A stretch of DNA of 64,000 nucleotides from Pomphorhynchus laevis. Lineage: Eukaryota > Acanthocephala > Palaeacanthocephala > Echinorhynchida > Pomphorhynchidae. Made by a program: the position numbers and the translations under genes. The first letter of the stretch is position 1; each line of letters starts with the position of its first letter. Shown here piece after piece: positions 60,001-64,000 of this stretch. Under the pieces are notes generated by a model. The model had not been told where the DNA came from. It saw only the letters and a list, made by a program, of their open reading frames with translations, and did not search any database. The stretch lies in the NCBI GenBank assembly GCA_012934845.2, contig WNNJ02002794.1:1-64000 (forward strand), read 5' to 3'.

Positions 60001-63000
60001 ATTTATTAAACAATCTGCCATGGCCTGTCCCAAGCCCGTGCTGAGAAAGGAGAAGGGTTGATGATAGGCTTTGTGACAAGCCAGTCGTAAAACACCTCCG
60101 TCGCATCAAATCATCAATGCTACCACAACAAATACTTCAACAGGACTACGGCGTCCCCGGGAAGTGACGCGTTCAAATGCGGCCTGACCTGGCTGACAAA
60201 TCACTAAGGGTCTCTGCAGTAAAAGCGGCTGTGGGGGCAACCGAGTAAGCCCAAAAACGAAGACAACAAATTTCCATGTGTCAACACTCAACGTCGGATC
60301 GTTGAGTAGACGATCTATTGAAATTACCGAAGCTCTGGAACGACGATGCATCGACGTATGTGCGTGCAATACAGGAAACACGTTGGTCGGGTAACAAATA
60401 AAAAACATCGGTCATGGTTTTAAGTTAATTTATTACGGCACACATAGGACGAAGTACGGTGTCGATATTATCGTCTCTGTTCGTTTCCAAGATAGGATTG
60501 CAGAAGTTCATCGGTACGACGACCGGTTGATGAAGATCGTCATCGCTTTTGATAACTACAAACTACACTTTTTCAGCGCATACGACCTACAAACTGGCTG
60601 TGATGAGATAGTTAAAGACACGTTTTGGGCGCTGAAGGACGAAAAGACCGCGGAAATACAGAAGGGTGACATGATAGTTATTGCAGTACAGTCTGTATTG
60701 ATAGTTATTGATAGTTATTGTACAGTCTGTATAGTTTTGCAGTACAGACTGTATTGCAGTATAGCAATACAGTCTACACGTACTAAAGTGTCTGATAACA
60801 TGTTACATATCACGGACATGTCGGCAGCACAAAAGAAGGATACGTGTTTAATAAGGAAAAGGCTTCAGATGACGAAACAATGATGGCCATCGGATCCTTG
60901 ATTACACATATGCACATGATTTGGTCATTTGCAATACATGGTTCCAAAAGCGTATATATAATATCATCACCTTCTACAGTGCTCAAAGTTCCAAGCAAAT
61001 CGACTATATCCTAGTTCGACGCTCTGACTTGAAGTTAGTTACCGATACAAAATCGATTCCATATGAGACGATTACCACACAGCACAGACCTGTTATCACC
61101 ACGTTTGGTATCTCGCCGCCTAAACATATCCACGAAGAAGGAAACGGGAGATCTCGCATCAAGTGGTGGAAATTTAAGGGTAGAGAGTCGAACGTTATCT
61201 CCCACATACAACTTACACCTATAACAACGGTAAACGAAGCTTGGCAAGGAGTAAAAGCGTTAATAACGCAAACAGGTCGAGAGATTCTCGGCACTACAAA
61301 GCCCGGCAGACGACGAATATACAGAACAACGTGGATGTGGACTGAAGATGTCAAAACAAAAGTTCTAGAAAAGAAACGTCGTTACCATGATTTTATTGCA
61401 AATAAAACCTCAGGAAATTTGATTAAATATAATGAGGCCAAACGAGAGGCGAAGAAGGCACTAACAATGGCTAAGAAGTTTGAAGAGTTCTACAAGAAAC
61501 TCGACACTAGTGAAGGTGAGCGCGAAATATATGGGATTGCTAGGAAAATACACCAGAGGACATAAGACACTGAAAGCGTTTACAGAATCAATGACGATAA
61601 CGGTGTTTTGCTGTGCGAAAAGCATAAAGTTCTGGTTAGATGGCGTGATCATTTCATGAAAATTTCAAGCGAAGAGTTAGAACATCCACCGATGCTGTAT
61701 GTACCGCATGTCGATGGACCTGTTCTGGCCATAACATCTATTGAAGTTGAGAACGCGCTGCAACAAATGAAGTGCGCAAAAGCGACAGGATCTGACAAAC
61801 TGGCTTCCGAACTTTGGAAGTCCAAAAGCTGGAATCTTGCAGGATAGCTAGCCCAATTTTTAAATTAGATAGTCATGGAAAGACAAGCACTAGCCGATTG
61901 GAGTTGCAGCATACCATATCCATTTGGAAACAAAAAGGAAACTCAGCTGATTGCGCAAACTACTGTCCAATCCATCTCCTCTCGAATCCCTCAATGCAAG
62001 GATTCGAAATATCATGGATTTGGCTATAAACCAATGCGGTTTCGTCAAAAGTTGCGGTACTATTGACGCGATTCATGCAGTCCGCCTTCTTCTTAGGAGA
62101 TACTGTGAAAAACAAAAAGCCATTCACTTTGCTTTTATTGATCTCGAGAAGGCCTTCGATCGCGTCTCACACGAGGTTATCTGGTATGCGCTGTAATGAC
62201 AAATACCAGATAGCGCAACGACGTTATGATAGCGTCTGTTAACAAAAATGACCTTCATAACCAGGTTAAGGCATGGAGTACCCGGCTCAAACAGTTTGGC
62301 ATACGCCAAACGAGGAGCAAGACCTCATTCAGACGTCAACATTCAGATACCTTGGATTCACCATTACATCAGACGGCGATCTTCATACAGAGGTTTCGAC
62401 ACGAATAAACGCAGCATGGATGAAGTGGCTGTCAGTAACCGATGTCTTGTGCGATCCAAAGATTAAAGATCTCATACAATCAAAAGTGTACAGAAAAGTA
62501 GTCGAACCCGTCACAACCGCATGTCAGCAACCCTGGCATGCGTATACAATGTACAACCGTTGTGTTTTTGCATTATCAGTATAAATTAGCTCCTGACTTG
62601 ATCATTTTGCACCTGGTATGCGTTCTACACAAAGCTTTCTAGATTTCAGACAGGCAATTTTTACAAATTGCATTCGGACCATTACGCGAGCAACAATACT
62701 CCGCTGAAGCGGAGCATTGTATATATTTCAAATATAGATTTGAAATATAAAAATTGTAAATTAAATATAGATTAAATAATAGCAAAAATAAAATTTTTAA
62801 TTCGTTAAATAAATAATGACTTAAATTTTTACTTATTAAAAATAATTATTCTTTCTTATTTCAATTGAAATTATTTAATTATGGGAAATGCTATAAATAA
62901 CGACAGAAATACAATTTACATTATAAATTTGTTGTAAATAAGCAAAAGCTTTACAAATTATAAGAAAACGTCACAACTAACTCTAAAGACATTAAGTATT

Positions 63001-63197
63001 GCAGTTTATAAAAGAACAATAACAATTTTAATATTGCCAGTTTCTTATTGATATTCATTTTCTAAAATTGTTGGAAATCTAAATTCAATTTTGTATTTTC
63101 TGTTTAGTCATCCCAGAAGAATTCTAAACTAACAGAAGACTTACGTGATCAATTTACAAAAGCATTTACAAAGCACATATCTGAAATTATGACAACT
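32972..63197 (+). CDS. STAG: Cohesin subunit SA/STAG (SCC3) homologue, 12 exons, both ends open
   Basis: STAG/SCC3 is the HEAT-repeat subunit that binds the RAD21 kleisin of the cohesin ring in the nucleus and is needed for sister-chromatid cohesion. Twelve exons give 1,467 nt (489 codons) in one frame with no stop; every junction is GT-AG and every phase matches. Landmarks match the family in order: EEWIESY ... SGSGC (family DEWIESY ... CSGC), MKKFLYSVFEKI (WKKFRSNFCEFI), FRYTGTF (FRHTSTL), MKLQSALLQMELSI (MKLMTALVNVALNLSI), IRQLCLEELGHWL (IRAICIEEIGVWM), AYDSKRAYAAGQFF ([13 protein letters not shown]), NHATYFIDSM (EHAAYLVDSM) and LIHIITCSIHQAV (LIEIMLCTIRQAA). The protein is diverged. The N-terminus and C-terminal half are not seen. 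Introns of 42-50 bp alternate with 1-8.5 kb introns full of retroelements. Confidence 0.9.
33086..33259 (+). CDS. STAG: STAG exon 2: start of the STAG domain
   Basis: 58 codons beginning KLAEEWIESYL and including FIQLLISGSGCQAKI, the conserved opening of the STAG domain (Pfam family STAG). Donor GTAATT after TCG, phase 0. The 2.5-kb intron that follows holds a PLE. Confidence 0.88.
33838..35080 (+). mobile_element. PLE with GIY-YIG, two 3' ends head to head (STAG intron)
   Basis: Arms 33,838-34,173 (reversed) and 34,741-35,080 (forward) are inverted copies of the same PLE 3' end. Each has a stem GACTG...CAGTC followed by GAAATATC. The forward copy encodes, near 34,550-34,775, CVIYTIPCSDCEKTYVGQT, KKRTYQHKYNL, IFNHAIETGHNIDF and KQLGRRLV: the GIY-YIG endonuclease of Penelope-like elements. 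The reversed copy reads ELANQYPELAMKQSFT, from the region before the endonuclease. The two copies meet near 34,300. Only 3' parts remain. Confidence 0.82.
34503..34778 (+). pseudogene. PLE GIY-YIG endonuclease domain
   Basis: The domain has the diagnostic IYTIPCSDC ... YVGQT pair (GIY-YIG with Cys-x-x-Cys), the basic R-x-x-x-H (RTYQHKYNL) and the His-rich SAIFNHAIETGHNIDF. PLE endonucleases nick target DNA for primed reverse transcription. The frame ends soon after RRLV, where the usual ES(I/L) segment continues after a stop. Confidence 0.82.
35085..35753. other. STAG intron remainder
   Basis: AT-rich, no element identified. TCATTTTGATAATATATGA near 35,470 partly mirrors TATATTATCAAAATGATA near 35,350, a loose inverted repeat. 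Confidence 0.4.
35754..35952 (+). CDS. STAG: STAG exon 3
   Basis: Acceptor CAAATTTAG, 66 codons plus one base, donor GTAAGT. Contains HPLVNGTKAY, MKKFLYSVFEKIRHQV and SSSIRPFRYTGTF, matching YPL ... KKFRSNFCEFIGVLIRQ ... SQVRAFRHTSTL. Split codon G|CT is completed by the next exon. Confidence 0.88.
36300..36450. repeat. PLE tail hairpin pair
   Basis: Inverted copies of GCTGGATCAAAGGAAAG ... CGCTAACTTCTGTTAGC around 36,312-36,366 and 36,386-36,446. On the appropriate strand each half reads GCTAAC, AGAA, GTTAGC then GAA(AT). The same tail recurs at 63,640-64,000. Confidence 0.8.
36605..36685 (+). pseudogene. Isolated R2-like RT catalytic-box fragment
   Basis: LRFWYADDGCLVGSPEG, almost the same DNA as the RT box of copy d at about 38,030-38,090, lies directly ahead of that copy's N-terminal region, out of order. 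Confidence 0.7.
37758..38105 (+). pseudogene. R2-like copy d: RT palm
   Basis: LLTIDVDNVFGHMNRKTALINIL holds the first catalytic Asp. LSREGFTQGDVFSMAAFA corresponds to the EGTTQGDPLSMA motif, and FWYADDGYLVG is the catalytic box. All three are in one frame over 115 codons. Confidence 0.8.
38869..39228 (+). pseudogene. R2-like copy d: zinc knuckle region
   Basis: MCHCGILNTRLHAISCPQGGLTS gives C-x-C ... H-x3-C, followed by MRHDMVRDLFSQ and VQIEPTM, the knuckle-to-endonuclease linker of family 1. The endonuclease continues after 39,220 in another frame. Confidence 0.72.
39790..41850 (-). mobile_element. R2-like RLE retrotransposon, family 1, copy f (STAG intron)
   Basis: On the minus strand: WRKVRLFILPEEARILQ near 41,810 (N-terminal block), GSANPSGVDEALLKLV near 41,450, SRLIALIKN near 41,330, FMVDARNVFNMI near 41,090, then a decayed thumb, ASTWLIVLHF and EFQDTL near 40,000, and MSCKIGRASTIRHNTVRGH near 39,850. 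The order fits family 1, and the many breaks mark an old copy. The tail of a solo PLE-like repeat (TACTCAGTTAGCTGATG at 40,340-40,365) has landed within it. Confidence 0.65.
41980..42035 (-). repeat. Third copy of the 43-bp PLE-type tail repeat
   Basis: TTCCTATAATAACTATATAT, TTTGAAATGGAAGAAGATT and GTTATAGTATTTATTA match 25,235-25,295. A shorter partial copy lies just before it at 41,950-41,972. Confidence 0.75.
42780..43350 (-). mobile_element. PLE 3' part with GIY-YIG (STAG intron)
   Basis: The minus strand encodes LVYEIKCKDCDAIYVGQTKR and LQLRIKEHRNAIRK (43,244-43,062), then GHNIEFDDIKILAKESNYY and RRLIFESIHI (43,101-42,898). This is a GIY-YIG endonuclease with Cys-x-x-Cys, broken by one frame change. 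The tail at 42,805-42,840 has the stem CGGTCA...TGACCG followed by AAACG(TTG). The reverse transcriptase is not attached on this strand. Confidence 0.85.
43400..43672 (+). pseudogene. PLE N-terminal RT fragment, opposite strand
   Basis: MKNFIRDEDITICKSDKGRA, VMNTKDYVEHV and VKLSTDPTAKRE match the start of the PLE reverse transcriptase (K/D-I-x-I-x-x-x-DKG-x-x-x-V ... DY ... DPT). It is head to head with the PLE 3' part to its left, so the pair is an inverted, partial dimer. Confidence 0.7.
43670..43860. repeat. Local repeats of ATATCTAAGGTGATA and CAATTAGACACCTT
   Basis: About five copies of ATATCTAAGGTGATA and three of the CAATTAGACAC-type unit occur in degraded tandem order, next to a short hairpin (CTCTCGGTCTCCGCC...). 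Confidence 0.7.
43861..44469. other. STAG intron remainder
   Basis: A 76-codon minus-strand frame (44,070-43,840) shows no domain I recognise. The remainder is AT-rich. Confidence 0.4.
44470..44609 (+). CDS. STAG: STAG exon 4
   Basis: Acceptor TTGCTTTTAG. The first two bases complete Ala, followed by MKLQSALLQMELSINQIIND, the counterpart of MKLMTALVNVALNLSI. Donor GTAAGA after AAT, phase 0. The 8.5-kb intron before it is the largest in the gene. Confidence 0.9.
44610..46651. other. STAG intron, no identified gene
   Basis: Two minus-strand open frames (45,551-45,360, 63 codons; 45,929-45,729, 66 codons) have no recognisable domain. AATTATATAATTATATAAT simple repeats lie at 45,590-45,650. TTCTTGCAAATGGGCC at about 45,709 recurs near 7,818. 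Confidence 0.5.
46652..46725 (+). CDS. STAG: STAG exon 5
   Basis: Acceptor AATTTACAG, 24 codons plus AG, donor GTATGC. KLEEELLIEVFDHRS matches the ENMMNSIFKGIFVHRY stretch. Split codon AG|A (Arg) joins the next exon. Confidence 0.85.
46863..47085 (-). mobile_element. tRNA-derived SINE, copy 2
   Basis: Reading the minus strand: an A-box-like AGCCTAGTG, a B box GTTCGAATCC 35-40 bases later, then the same body as copy 1 (AGGGTCGAAACGTG, GTCAGCAGCTGATGAGATC, AGGAACAATACCTGTGAGG). Confidence 0.78.
47300..48600 (+). mobile_element. R2-like RLE retrotransposon, family 1, copy g
   Basis: From DGTHILGSAIGNSTFVDSF near 47,320 (start of the thumb) through LRQFQDALAD, CTCTWDQTFDLGHCLSCQAGG near 47,970-48,040 (zinc knuckle), SMFNNFAESYCS and HKIAKYGKSVSKV, to AQLIFRRIAKLQ and FFMVRSASMILRSARSAV at its C-terminus (48,594). 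The palm is missing. From 48,022 onward it is part of the left arm of the large inverted duplication. Confidence 0.75.
48253..48594 (+). pseudogene. R2-like copy g endonuclease C-terminus
   Basis: 113 codons without a stop, from FNNFAESYCSGDPQS through the basic KIAKYGKSVSKVVDANIYRL to the closing helix SASMILRSARSAV. An identical translation comes from 51,580-51,239 on the minus strand. No change has accumulated between the two, so the duplication is recent. Confidence 0.75.
49231..49344. repeat. Hairpin nested in the left arm
   Basis: Two perfect 52-bp arms (TTAGATGCCAGTAGTATTGT...) around the 10-bp loop TCACGTTCGC. The mirror copy is in the right arm at about 50,488-50,601. It joins a PLE tail to a PLE RT segment in the opposite orientation. 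Confidence 0.93.
49601..50330 (-). mobile_element. PLE RT and GIY-YIG remnant in the palindrome spacer
   Basis: Minus strand: DVYSFIPNLIKWLRYADDVF and ISFLDVLIMKTNN near 50,310-50,110 (catalytic YADD and the FLD motif), then, after an internal deletion, VNHWLIHNHEPDF, AAKVLEKEDNLPRRLIKESIHI (50,015-49,850), the end of the GIY-YIG domain. The tail near 49,730-49,680 has ACTAT...ATAGTTGAAA. The RT box overlaps the inner end of the right arm. Confidence 0.8.
50232..51811 (-). repeat. Large inverted duplication, right arm (1,580 bp)
   Basis: Reverse complement of 48,022-49,600. Outer limit: ATGTCAGGCAGGTGG shared, then divergence. Inner limit: GTATTTTGCATATTGT shared, then divergence. The 631-bp spacer is unique PLE sequence. 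Differences noted include TTATCAACAAC/TTATCGACAAC, GAGTGACAAC/GAGGGACAAC and TTTTGTTTTTT/TTTTGGTTTTT. Confidence 0.95.
51812..52744. other. STAG intron remainder, pyrimidine-rich open frame
   Basis: A minus-strand frame of about 150 codons (52,258-51,813) is rich in Ser, Thr, Leu, Ile and Tyr and C/T-rich like LINE A coding strands, but has no motif I can name. Confidence 0.35.
52745..52868 (+). CDS. STAG: STAG exon 6
   Basis: Acceptor TTCATATAG. RDVASNIRQLCLEELGHWL and FIKYFVDFLHDK match RDAIAEIRAICIEEIGVWM ... YLKYVGWTLHDK. Donor GTATTT, phase 0. This is the best conserved exon. Confidence 0.92.
53440..53650 (-). repeat. Solo PLE-like 3' repeat
   Basis: Reversed copy with TTTTTATGAATTGACTAATA and AATAACATACGATG, as in the left arm at 13,980-14,030, in the intron between STAG exons 6 and 7. 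Confidence 0.65.
53877..53972 (+). CDS. STAG: STAG exon 7
   Basis: Acceptor CTTTATTTAG, 32 codons, donor GTGGGT. LHCLRMLASLIDANNLDI fits VRLKCLKALQSLYTNREL. A 50-bp intron follows. Confidence 0.85.
54023..54102 (+). CDS. STAG: STAG exon 8
   Basis: Acceptor TTTTATACAG, 26 codons plus AG, donor GTTCGT. SRVHQLICDKDSSISSEIIR matches [20 protein letters not shown]. Split Arg codon AG|G. A 42-bp intron follows. Confidence 0.85.
54145..54334 (+). CDS. STAG: STAG exon 9
   Basis: Acceptor TAGTACAG chosen because it keeps phase with exon 8. HYCLFAYDSKRAYAAGQFFI matches [29 protein letters not shown] corresponds to the LVFFFLESE stretch. Donor GTGAGT, phase 0. Confidence 0.9.
54335..57106. other. STAG intron with two repeat ends
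   Basis: A PLE tail on the minus strand at about 55,000-55,090 (GCTAGTA...TACTAGC then GAAATATC) and a PLE-like 3' repeat at 56,385-56,620 that includes the FLWMDE coding end. The rest is AT-rich with no gene. A 77-codon frame at 54,707-54,940 is low complexity. Confidence 0.6.
57107..57233 (+). CDS. STAG: STAG exon 10
   Basis: Acceptor GATTTTAG, 42 codons plus one base, donor GTATAT. IQNHATYFIDSMFNYHSM and AMIDLLLCDNVW match LHEHAAYLVDSMWDCATEL ... CMNSLLLEE. A 49-bp intron follows. Confidence 0.9.
57283..57389 (+). CDS. STAG: STAG exon 11
   Basis: The first two bases complete Asp. EEELQLLLIHIITCSIHQAV matches DRQESALIEIMLCTIRQAA. Donor GTTATA after CAG, phase 0. The 5.7-kb intron that follows holds PLE and RTE elements. 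Confidence 0.9.
57390..57930. other. STAG intron, unidentified stretch
   Basis: A GC-richer island at about 57,745-57,810 (GACAGGTCGTGTAGTACGTG, GATCTGCCTAGATCTTG) stands out from its AT-rich surroundings. I cannot assign it. Confidence 0.35.
57930..58715 (+). mobile_element. PLE remnant with extended C-terminus
   Basis: Around 57,980-58,200 the frame reads HMRLIGHDIKNCKLFILEHI, then KRRFWIKTLHSMYPLGSNDV, the ending of GIY-YIG-bearing elements in which a W-I-K-T-L-x-x-x-(Y)P-x-G-x-N-D block follows the nuclease. At 58,330-58,712 a run reads YVNIRSFSKHIICS and IRYKLLPPLGRKVCNYNKEL. The C-terminal ending resembles the group of PLEs called Naiad, but I hold that only loosely. Stops interrupt the run. 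Confidence 0.5.
59061..59165. repeat. Perfect palindrome, 52-bp arms, 1-nt centre
   Basis: Arms 59,061-59,112 and 59,114-59,165 (ATTAAAGCGGTGATTGTGGG... and its reverse complement) show no mismatch by eye. It lies between two PLE remnants. Confidence 0.93.
59170..59875 (+). mobile_element. PLE tail and duplicated PLE segment
   Basis: The tail at 59,455-59,495 reads CCTGACGATGATAG, CTATTGAAATATCGG. From about 59,575 the sequence repeats 58,330-58,640 (YVNIRSFSKD, IDSYCN, KYSLTIKFINKCID) with scattered changes. A third, shorter copy is at 58,709-58,825. Confidence 0.65.
59875..60010 (+). repeat. Solo PLE-like 3' repeat
   Basis: CAGAGGAAATACGTCATTAG, GCTATGTTGG and CTCCTGATGACCTCATTTC correspond to the inner part of the forward arm at 14,950-15,060. 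Confidence 0.75.
60011..62585 (+). mobile_element. RTE-clade LINE (STAG intron)
   Basis: A leader (60,011-60,115) is followed by an AP endonuclease: STLNVGSLSRRSIEI near 60,285, LIYYGTHRTKYGVDII near 60,430, RLMKIVIAFDNYKLHFFSAY near 60,525, and IDYILVRRSDLKLVTD near 60,995. A linker (RIKWWKFKG, RRYHDFIANKTS) precedes the reverse transcriptase: KCAKATGSDKLASELWKSK near 61,770, NQCGFVKSCGTIDAIHAVRL near 62,030, HFAFIDLEKAFDRVSHEVIW near 62,130, and FRYLGFTITSDGDL with INAAWMKWLSVTDVLCD near 62,340-62,460. The order and motifs are those of RTE elements, close to versions known from nematodes and flatworms. The YADD region is lost and there are several frame breaks. It is in the same orientation as STAG. 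Confidence 0.88.
60921..61565 (+). pseudogene. RTE endonuclease C-terminus and linker
   Basis: The longest intact frame of the RTE element (214 codons). ICNTWFQKR and QIDYILVRRSDLKLV close the endonuclease. TTQHRPVITTFGI holds the terminal catalytic His, followed by the linker RTTWMWTEDVKTKVLEKKRR. It ends at a TAA shortly before the RT. Confidence 0.85.
62586..63107. other. STAG intron remainder
   Basis: A short hairpin at about 62,692-62,720 (ACAATACTCCGCT / AGCGGAGCATTGT, one mismatch); the rest is AT-rich without recognisable elements. Confidence 0.5.
63108..63197 (+). CDS. STAG: STAG exon 12, last seen
   Basis: Acceptor TTCTGTTTAG, 30 codons, donor GTAAGT. SSQKNSKLTEDLRDQFTKAF matches [20 protein letters not shown]. 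Phase 0; the remainder of the gene lies to the right of the window. Confidence 0.85.
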
Positions 63198-63479
63198 GTA
63201 AGTTGATAATAATGTTGTCTCCATGAGATAAATTGAGATAAATTTTGATTGCTGAATATGGAAGTAGCAATTGATCCGTGGCAATGTTCAGCCTTTTGTG
63301 TTTTAGATAAAATATACAATTTGGGCAACAACCAAATTGTCGATTATTTTTAAAATTTCGCTAGATGCATCTTCAGAAAAGCACGTACAATTTGTTTTTA
63401 GAAATTGCACGTCTTTTATGATTTAAAAAGTATGCAAATTTAATGAATATTAATTTATTAAAAAAATTAATATTTGTTG

Positions 63480-64000
63480 TTATTATAAATAGTTGATAAT
63501 GATCCACTATTGATAAATAATTATTGAAGCTGGATAATATATATATCCAGCTCCAATAATTATATATAATGATCATATATATAAGTATATATATGTATAT
63601 ATATGTATTTTTATCTTGACGATAAAAATAAATTAAAGTTTATAAATAGTTGATAATGATCTATTATTGATAAATAATTATTGGAGGTAGATCGAAGAAA
63701 ATAGTTAATTATTTTTAATATTTCGCTAACTTCTGTTAGCATCTTCAGGAAATTTCCTAATTTTCTGTCATCAGGACGAACTGATTGTCATTTCAATGAA
63801 CTTATGAGGATTTTAAATAGTTAATACTGATCCATTATTGATAAATAATTATTACAGCTGGATTAAAGAAATAAATTGACGATGAAAATAAATTAAAGTT
63901 TATAAATAGTTGATAATGATCAATTATTGATAAATAATTATTGGAGCTGGATCAAAGAAAATAAGAAATTATTTTTAATATTTCGCTAACTTCTGTTAGC
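63480..64000. repeat. Tandem PLE tail units
   Basis: Four partial units of about 100-160 bp share TAAATAGTTGATAATGATC, ATTATTGATAAATAATTATT and GCTGGAT. Two carry ATTTCGCTAACTTCTGTTAG, the reverse complement of the PLE tail stem GCTAAC...GTTAGC|GAAAT. The array runs off the right edge. Confidence 0.8.

Noticed and set aside
60660-60780. Cluster of ACAGTCTGTAT direct and inverted repeats as a mobile element terminus
   Set aside because: It lies inside the RTE endonuclease region and looks like a local rearrangement of that sequence.
1-64000. tRNA, rRNA or CRISPR loci
   Set aside because: No cloverleaf with both A and B boxes in an intact context other than the SINEs, no rRNA-like GC-rich blocks, and no regularly spaced repeats with unique spacers.

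Overview
The window looks like AT-rich DNA from an invertebrate animal (the phylum cannot be fixed from sequence alone). It holds one recognisable spliced host gene and is otherwise a deep pile of retroelements. I see no tRNA, rRNA, CRISPR or operon structure. The host gene is a cohesin subunit SA/STAG (SCC3) homologue on the + strand. Twelve exons between 32,972 and 63,197 join through GT-AG introns into 489 codons with no stop. Their order follows the STAG family, and the gene continues past the right edge. Its introns are bimodal: four of 42-50 bp and seven of about 1-8.5 kb filled with transposons.

Layout. 1-5,520: an R2-like (restriction-like endonuclease, RLE) retrotransposon of family 1, minus strand, split by a nearly complete L2/CR1-like LINE (LINE A, + strand). 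5,530-13,750: a Jockey/CR1-like LINE (LINE C) and two more family-1 R2-like copies, one of them split by a 5'-truncated LINE A copy. 13,800-19,330: a 3' end of a Penelope-like element (PLE) with inverted terminal arms, LINE fragments, and a 2.79-kb hAT transposon with its target duplication. 20,140-25,290: an R2-like element of a second family followed directly by a decayed intron-less ubiquilin copy. 26,380-28,810: a second family-2 copy. 29,460-31,330: solo repeat ends and a tRNA-derived SINE. 32,972-64,000: the STAG exons, whose introns hold PLEs with GIY-YIG endonuclease, three family-1 R2-like copies, an RTE-type LINE and a 1.58-kb-arm inverted duplication.

The elements show a relative time order. 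LINEs sit inside R2-like elements, the hAT sits inside LINE C, and a SINE-like insert sits inside the ubiquilin copy. The freshest event is the nearly identical inverted duplication at 48,022-51,811. Most element reading frames are broken. The STAG frame is clean, so it is the only gene here I would call functional. The observations most worth following are the R2-like/ubiquilin junction, the STAG-intron palindrome, the recurring hammerhead-like stem in unrelated PLE tails, and a PLE-like reading frame that ends without an endonuclease.
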